Shown here: positions 61,695 through 64,000 of the stretch, piece by piece
Layout of the letters: each line of letters starts with the position of its first letter
Position numbering within the stretch: position 1 is the first letter of the stretch
From: Aquimarina acroporae
GTDB lineage: Bacteria; Bacteroidota; Bacteroidia; Flavobacteriales; Flavobacteriaceae
Direction of reading: 5' to 3'
NCBI RefSeq assembly: GCF_023195925.1
Contig: NZ_JALPRE010000001.1
Coordinates: 496,001-560,000, forward strand
DNA length: 64,000 bases
Translations under genes and position numbers: made by a program
Notes under the pieces: model-generated
The model's database searches: none
What the model saw: the letters and a program-made list of their open reading frames with translations, nothing else
What the model was told of the DNA's origin: nothing

Positions 61695-61702
61695 TATATT
61701 TG
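61695..61702 (+). promoter_or_regulatory. -7 promoter element for the LRR gene
   Basis: TATATTTG matches TAnnTTTG, 21 bp before the ATG at 61724. No convincing -33 TTTG at the usual distance. Confidence 0.42.
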
Positions 61703-61723
61703 ATCAAATACAAGAACTATTGA

Positions 61724-62596
61724 ATGAAAACAAAACTTATCATTTTCATTGTACTATTATACTCTTCTAAAGGTTCATCACAAGTTAAAACCTATGTATC
61801 ACTAGAAGAGGCTTTGCAAAGCCCTGAGAATGTTTACCACCTATCACTAGATAAAGGTTCTTCAATACAACAATTAGGTACTACGAATTCGCTGCCACTA
61901 AAAGATTTTCGTTTAGATATATTGCCAAAAAGAGTTCTCGAATTAATAAATCTGGAGCAGTTAGATTTGGGATATAACAAACTTTTTATTCTTCCCGATT
62001 CATTGGATCAACTTTCGAAATTAAAGAGACTTTCTATAATCTCTAACCAATTAACCAGAATTCCAAATACTATAGGGAACCTAAAAAAACTAACCTTTCT
62101 AGATATTCGACAAAATCGAATTAAACATATCCCAAAAGAAGTAGGACAGTTATCTAACTTGACACGTCTTAGCTTAAGTTTTAATGAAATAACCAGTATT
62201 CCTGAGTCTATTGGCCTACTTAAACAACTTGATTCCCTTGAATTAGCTTATAACCAACTTCAAATGCTGCCAAAATCAATAGGTGAATTATCAGAATTAA
62301 AAGGCTTATGGCTAAACGGTAATGAGCTCACTTCTATTCCAATTTCTATAGTTAAACTAAAAAAACTAAAAGTACTAGGATTAAGTAGTAATAAAATTGT
62401 AAAACTACCTGATCAGCTGAGTGACCTACAAAAACTTGAAATGTTAACACTTCAAAATAATCAACTAACTACTCTACCAGAATTTATTGGTAACCTAACT
62501 AATTTAAAAAAACTTTTACTTCAAGGAAATCCATTAAGTCTAGAAGAAAAACGTAGAATTCAAGAAGCATTACCCAACTGTAAAATTCAATTTTAA
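61724..62596 (+). CDS. Secreted leucine-rich-repeat protein
   Basis: 290 residues, signal peptide 1-20 (GSSQ). From about 70 to 280 there are nine or so repeats of 23 residues: LINLEQLDLGYNKLFILPDSL, LSKLKRLSIISNQLTRIPNTI, LKKLTFLDIRQNRIKHIPKEV and so on, ending in a capping repeat. LRR proteins of this type in flavobacteria are often surface or cell-contact proteins; ligand unknown. Confidence 0.92.
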   Translation: MKTKLIIFIVLLYSSKGSSQVKTYVSLEEALQSPENVYHLSLDKGSSIQQLGTTNSLPLKDFRLDILPKRVLELINLEQLDLGYNKLFILPDSLDQLSKLKRLSIISNQLTRIPNTIGNLKKLTFLDIRQNRIKHIPKEVGQLSNLTRLSLSFNEITSIPESIGLLKQLDSLELAYNQLQMLPKSIGELSELKGLWLNGNELTSIPISIVKLKKLKVLGLSSNKIVKLPDQLSDLQKLEMLTLQNNQLTTLPEFIGNLTNLKKLLLQGNPLSLEEKRRIQEALPNCKIQF

Positions 62597-62663
62597 AAAG
62601 GTGTATCAACAATTATAAGGGAAAACTTTCGTTATACAAGATCTATTAAAGTTCTGAACTTCA

Positions 62664-63263
62664 ATGAAGAGAAAGTTGCTATTTTGTATAATACTACTGA
62701 TTGGTTTGACCAAAGCAAATGCACAGGTAAAATTACGTATCGAACCAGGAATTCTTTTGGGTACAGATTCTGATAACCTAGGATTACTTTTCAATATTGA
62801 ACCTAAAATTAAAAGTTCAGAAAATACCATAATCGGATTACGATTTGGACTCTCTGTAAATTCTCAAAAGTTTAACTTTAATGATACAGCCAGGTTCTTC
62901 ATAGATAATAAAAATGATAATGCCGTAATTTCTTTTACTCCAACATTTGACTATTACTTTACCGAAAACTTTAATCGTCCATATATTGGTCTTGGTCTAG
63001 GATATTATATTATGAGTACTATAGATGTTTCTGATCTAAGTATTACGTCTGAGATACAGCAAGGAAATATTAACAACCAACTAGGTTTTTTATTAAGAGG
63101 AGGTTTAGAATTGGGCAATACTAGATTTGGGTTGGAATATAATTTGATTCCCAGTTCGGATATTGAAATACCCAGTGATGAGATTATAGGCACAGTTAAT
63201 AATAGTTACTTTGGACTGTCTATTGGCTTTACTATTGCAGGAAGAAGAAACCTGGAAGAATAA
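62664..63263 (+). CDS. Outer-membrane beta-barrel protein (PorT-like size)
   Basis: 199 residues, signal peptide 1-20 (NAQ). Alternating strands with glycines: LRIEPGILLGTDS, NTIIGLRFGLSVN, AVISFTPTFDYYFTENFNRPYIGLGLGYYIM, LGFLLRGGLELGNTRFGLEYNLIP and SYFGLSIGFTIAG. Eight-stranded porin-like barrel typical of Bacteroidota OmpA/PorT-like proteins; no specific function. Confidence 0.82.
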   Translation: MKRKLLFCIILLIGLTKANAQVKLRIEPGILLGTDSDNLGLLFNIEPKIKSSENTIIGLRFGLSVNSQKFNFNDTARFFIDNKNDNAVISFTPTFDYYFTENFNRPYIGLGLGYYIMSTIDVSDLSITSEIQQGNINNQLGFLLRGGLELGNTRFGLEYNLIPSSDIEIPSDEIIGTVNNSYFGLSIGFTIAGRRNLEE

Positions 63264-63325
63264 CTCATATATGCCGAAAAAGAGTAACATTTTTTGTTTA
63301 CACTCTACATATAGTAAATACAAAA
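63264..63325 (+). repeat. Short relic resembling an array site
   Basis: TAACTCATATATGCC resembles a type A head, followed at 63284 by GTAACATTTT and CTACATATAG, i.e. a type A tail with the middle deleted. It lies alone between the barrel and SnoaL genes. Supports scattered relics outside the array. Confidence 0.45.
63284..63311 (+). promoter_or_regulatory. Promoter-like module before the SnoaL-like gene
   Basis: GTAAC (63284-63288), then after 16 nt CTACATA (63305-63311), 24 bp before the ATG at 63335. Second box differs from ACACATA at two positions. Confidence 0.42.
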
Positions 63326-63334
63326 GGTAAATTC

Positions 63335-63895
63335 ATGAAGATCACGGCACTAATTTTATTAATCTCCATCTCACTAATAAGTTGTCATACCTCTAACACT
63401 AATGTAGACAAGGTAAACCAATATTATAACGCCTTTAATGTTTCAAACTATGACCAAATCAAGAGTCTTATTACCGATAGTATTGTCATAACCGAAGGGG
63501 ACTATGTAATGCCATACTCTCATGAAACTTTTCACGAACATTTCAAATGGGACTCTGTTTTTCAACCTTCTTATAAAATAATAGACTTACTTGAGAAAAA
63601 TGACAAAGTTATAGCAACTGTAGAGGTACACTCATTACGTTTTAAGTTCCTAAAGAACAACCCACTAACTTGCAAACACCAAATCTCCTTCAAATCTGGT
63701 AAACTTAACAAATTTGAAAACCTAAACTGTATAAATGCAGATTGGTCTCTTTGGGAAAAAGAAAGAGACTCTTTGGTACAATGGACTAAGATTCATCATC
63801 CAGAACTTGATGGGTTTATTAATGATTTAACCATGAACGGTGCTATAAACTATCTAAAAGCAATAGAATTGTATACACTTAGAGAACAGCAATAA
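63335..63895 (+). CDS. SnoaL-like lipoprotein
   Basis: 186 residues, lipobox LISC (Cys about 17). VDKVNQYYNAFNVSNYDQIKSLITDSIVITEGDY is the first helix-turn of the NTF2/SnoaL fold, followed by SHETFHEHFKWDSVFQPSYKI and a sheet VIATVEVHSLRFKFLKN. A second part (about 120-186) has WSLWEKERDSLVQWTKIHHPELDGF. Family members bind hydrophobic ligands. Anchored to a membrane by the lipid. Confidence 0.8.
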   Translation: MKITALILLISISLISCHTSNTNVDKVNQYYNAFNVSNYDQIKSLITDSIVITEGDYVMPYSHETFHEHFKWDSVFQPSYKIIDLLEKNDKVIATVEVHSLRFKFLKNNPLTCKHQISFKSGKLNKFENLNCINADWSLWEKERDSLVQWTKIHHPELDGFINDLTMNGAINYLKAIELYTLREQQ

Positions 63896-63955
63896 AAAAT
63901 CGTGATTTTACACCTCCCTTATTCATATTAAGTAACTCATAAACAATATCTTTGT

Positions 63956-64000
63956 ATGATGATACAGTTGGAAGAAATAAACTCTCCCCCTACGTTCACT
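63956..64000 (+). CDS. Start of a gene running off the window
   Basis: ATG at 63956 (a second ATG follows at once) opens 15 codons, MMIQLEEINSPPTFT, to the window's end. A TATCTTTG (-7-like) lies directly upstream at 63947-63954, so the true start may be the second ATG or further on. The fragment is too short to identify. Confidence 0.5.
   Translation, partial: MMIQLEEINSPPTFT

Noticed and set aside
1..64000. An integron integrase within the window
   Set aside because: No reading frame shows tyrosine-recombinase residues; the gene, if present, lies outside.
1..64000. CRISPR array, tRNA or rRNA genes
   Set aside because: No regularly spaced short direct repeats and no recognisable tRNA cloverleaf or rRNA stretch was seen on reading.

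Overview
The window reads as the chromosome of a low-GC marine flavobacterium (Bacteroidota, family Flavobacteriaceae; it feels Aquimarina-like, but I cannot fix the genus). The signs are AT-rich sequence, -7 boxes of the TAnnTTTG type, weak ribosome binding sites, TTG/GTG starts, signal peptides ending in GQ/AQ, and families typical of the phylum (DUF4386, YARHG, RHS-like YD repeats, BNR-repeat secreted proteins). No rRNA, tRNA, CRISPR array, insertion sequence or integrase gene was recognised.

Region 1 (1 to about 13,965) is the standout: a gene-cassette array. Mostly single small genes, all on the plus strand, alternate with imperfect inverted-repeat sites of five or six sequence families. 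Each cassette begins with a GTT(A/G) core 15-40 bp before its start codon and ends with the reverse complement of that same core (for example GTTAGGCTTT at 9168 and AAAGCCTAAC at 9750). That is the signature of integron cassettes, whose attC site is rebuilt on circularisation. I count 12 such matched pairs, six of them perfect over 8-10 bp. The genes encode small membrane, secreted or unknown proteins plus a VOC lipoprotein, a CPBP protease, a TPR-like protein and an RDD protein. The two largest site families carry a promoter-like module (GTAACATTT...ACACnTA with a fixed 16-nt gap) pointing into the next cassette. Copies of the module also lie in front of ordinary genes at 29,660, 40,121 and 63,284.

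Region 2 (14,039-24,525) is a regulator-rich stress and redox block: a CPBP protease (minus strand), three Crp/Fnr-type regulators, an AraC regulator, two DoxX proteins, an FMN reductase, a peroxiredoxin-like protein, DinB and SRPBCC proteins, a DUF4386/MBOAT-like pair on the minus strand, and a MarR-GNAT fusion with a perfect 24-bp palindrome over its promoter.

Region 3 (24,652-48,882) is general accessory metabolism: SelO, an S41 peptidase, a Yip1-like and a DUF2007 protein, alpha/beta hydrolases, a 1064-residue BNR-repeat secreted protein, an LCIB-type carbonic anhydrase, a DUF1624 membrane protein, a CocE-like hydrolase, an SDR/AraC pair, a YARHG protein, VOC and GNAT proteins and an M1-like peptidase.

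Region 4 (49,037-64,000) holds an AsmA-like giant, an RHS-like protein, a penicillin-acylase-family enzyme, a COG0523 GTPase, GNATs, a hydrolase, an ArsR regulator and a proline-dehydrogenase-family gene that share a 16-bp operator, then lipoproteins, a leucine-rich-repeat protein, a beta-barrel and a SnoaL-like lipoprotein.
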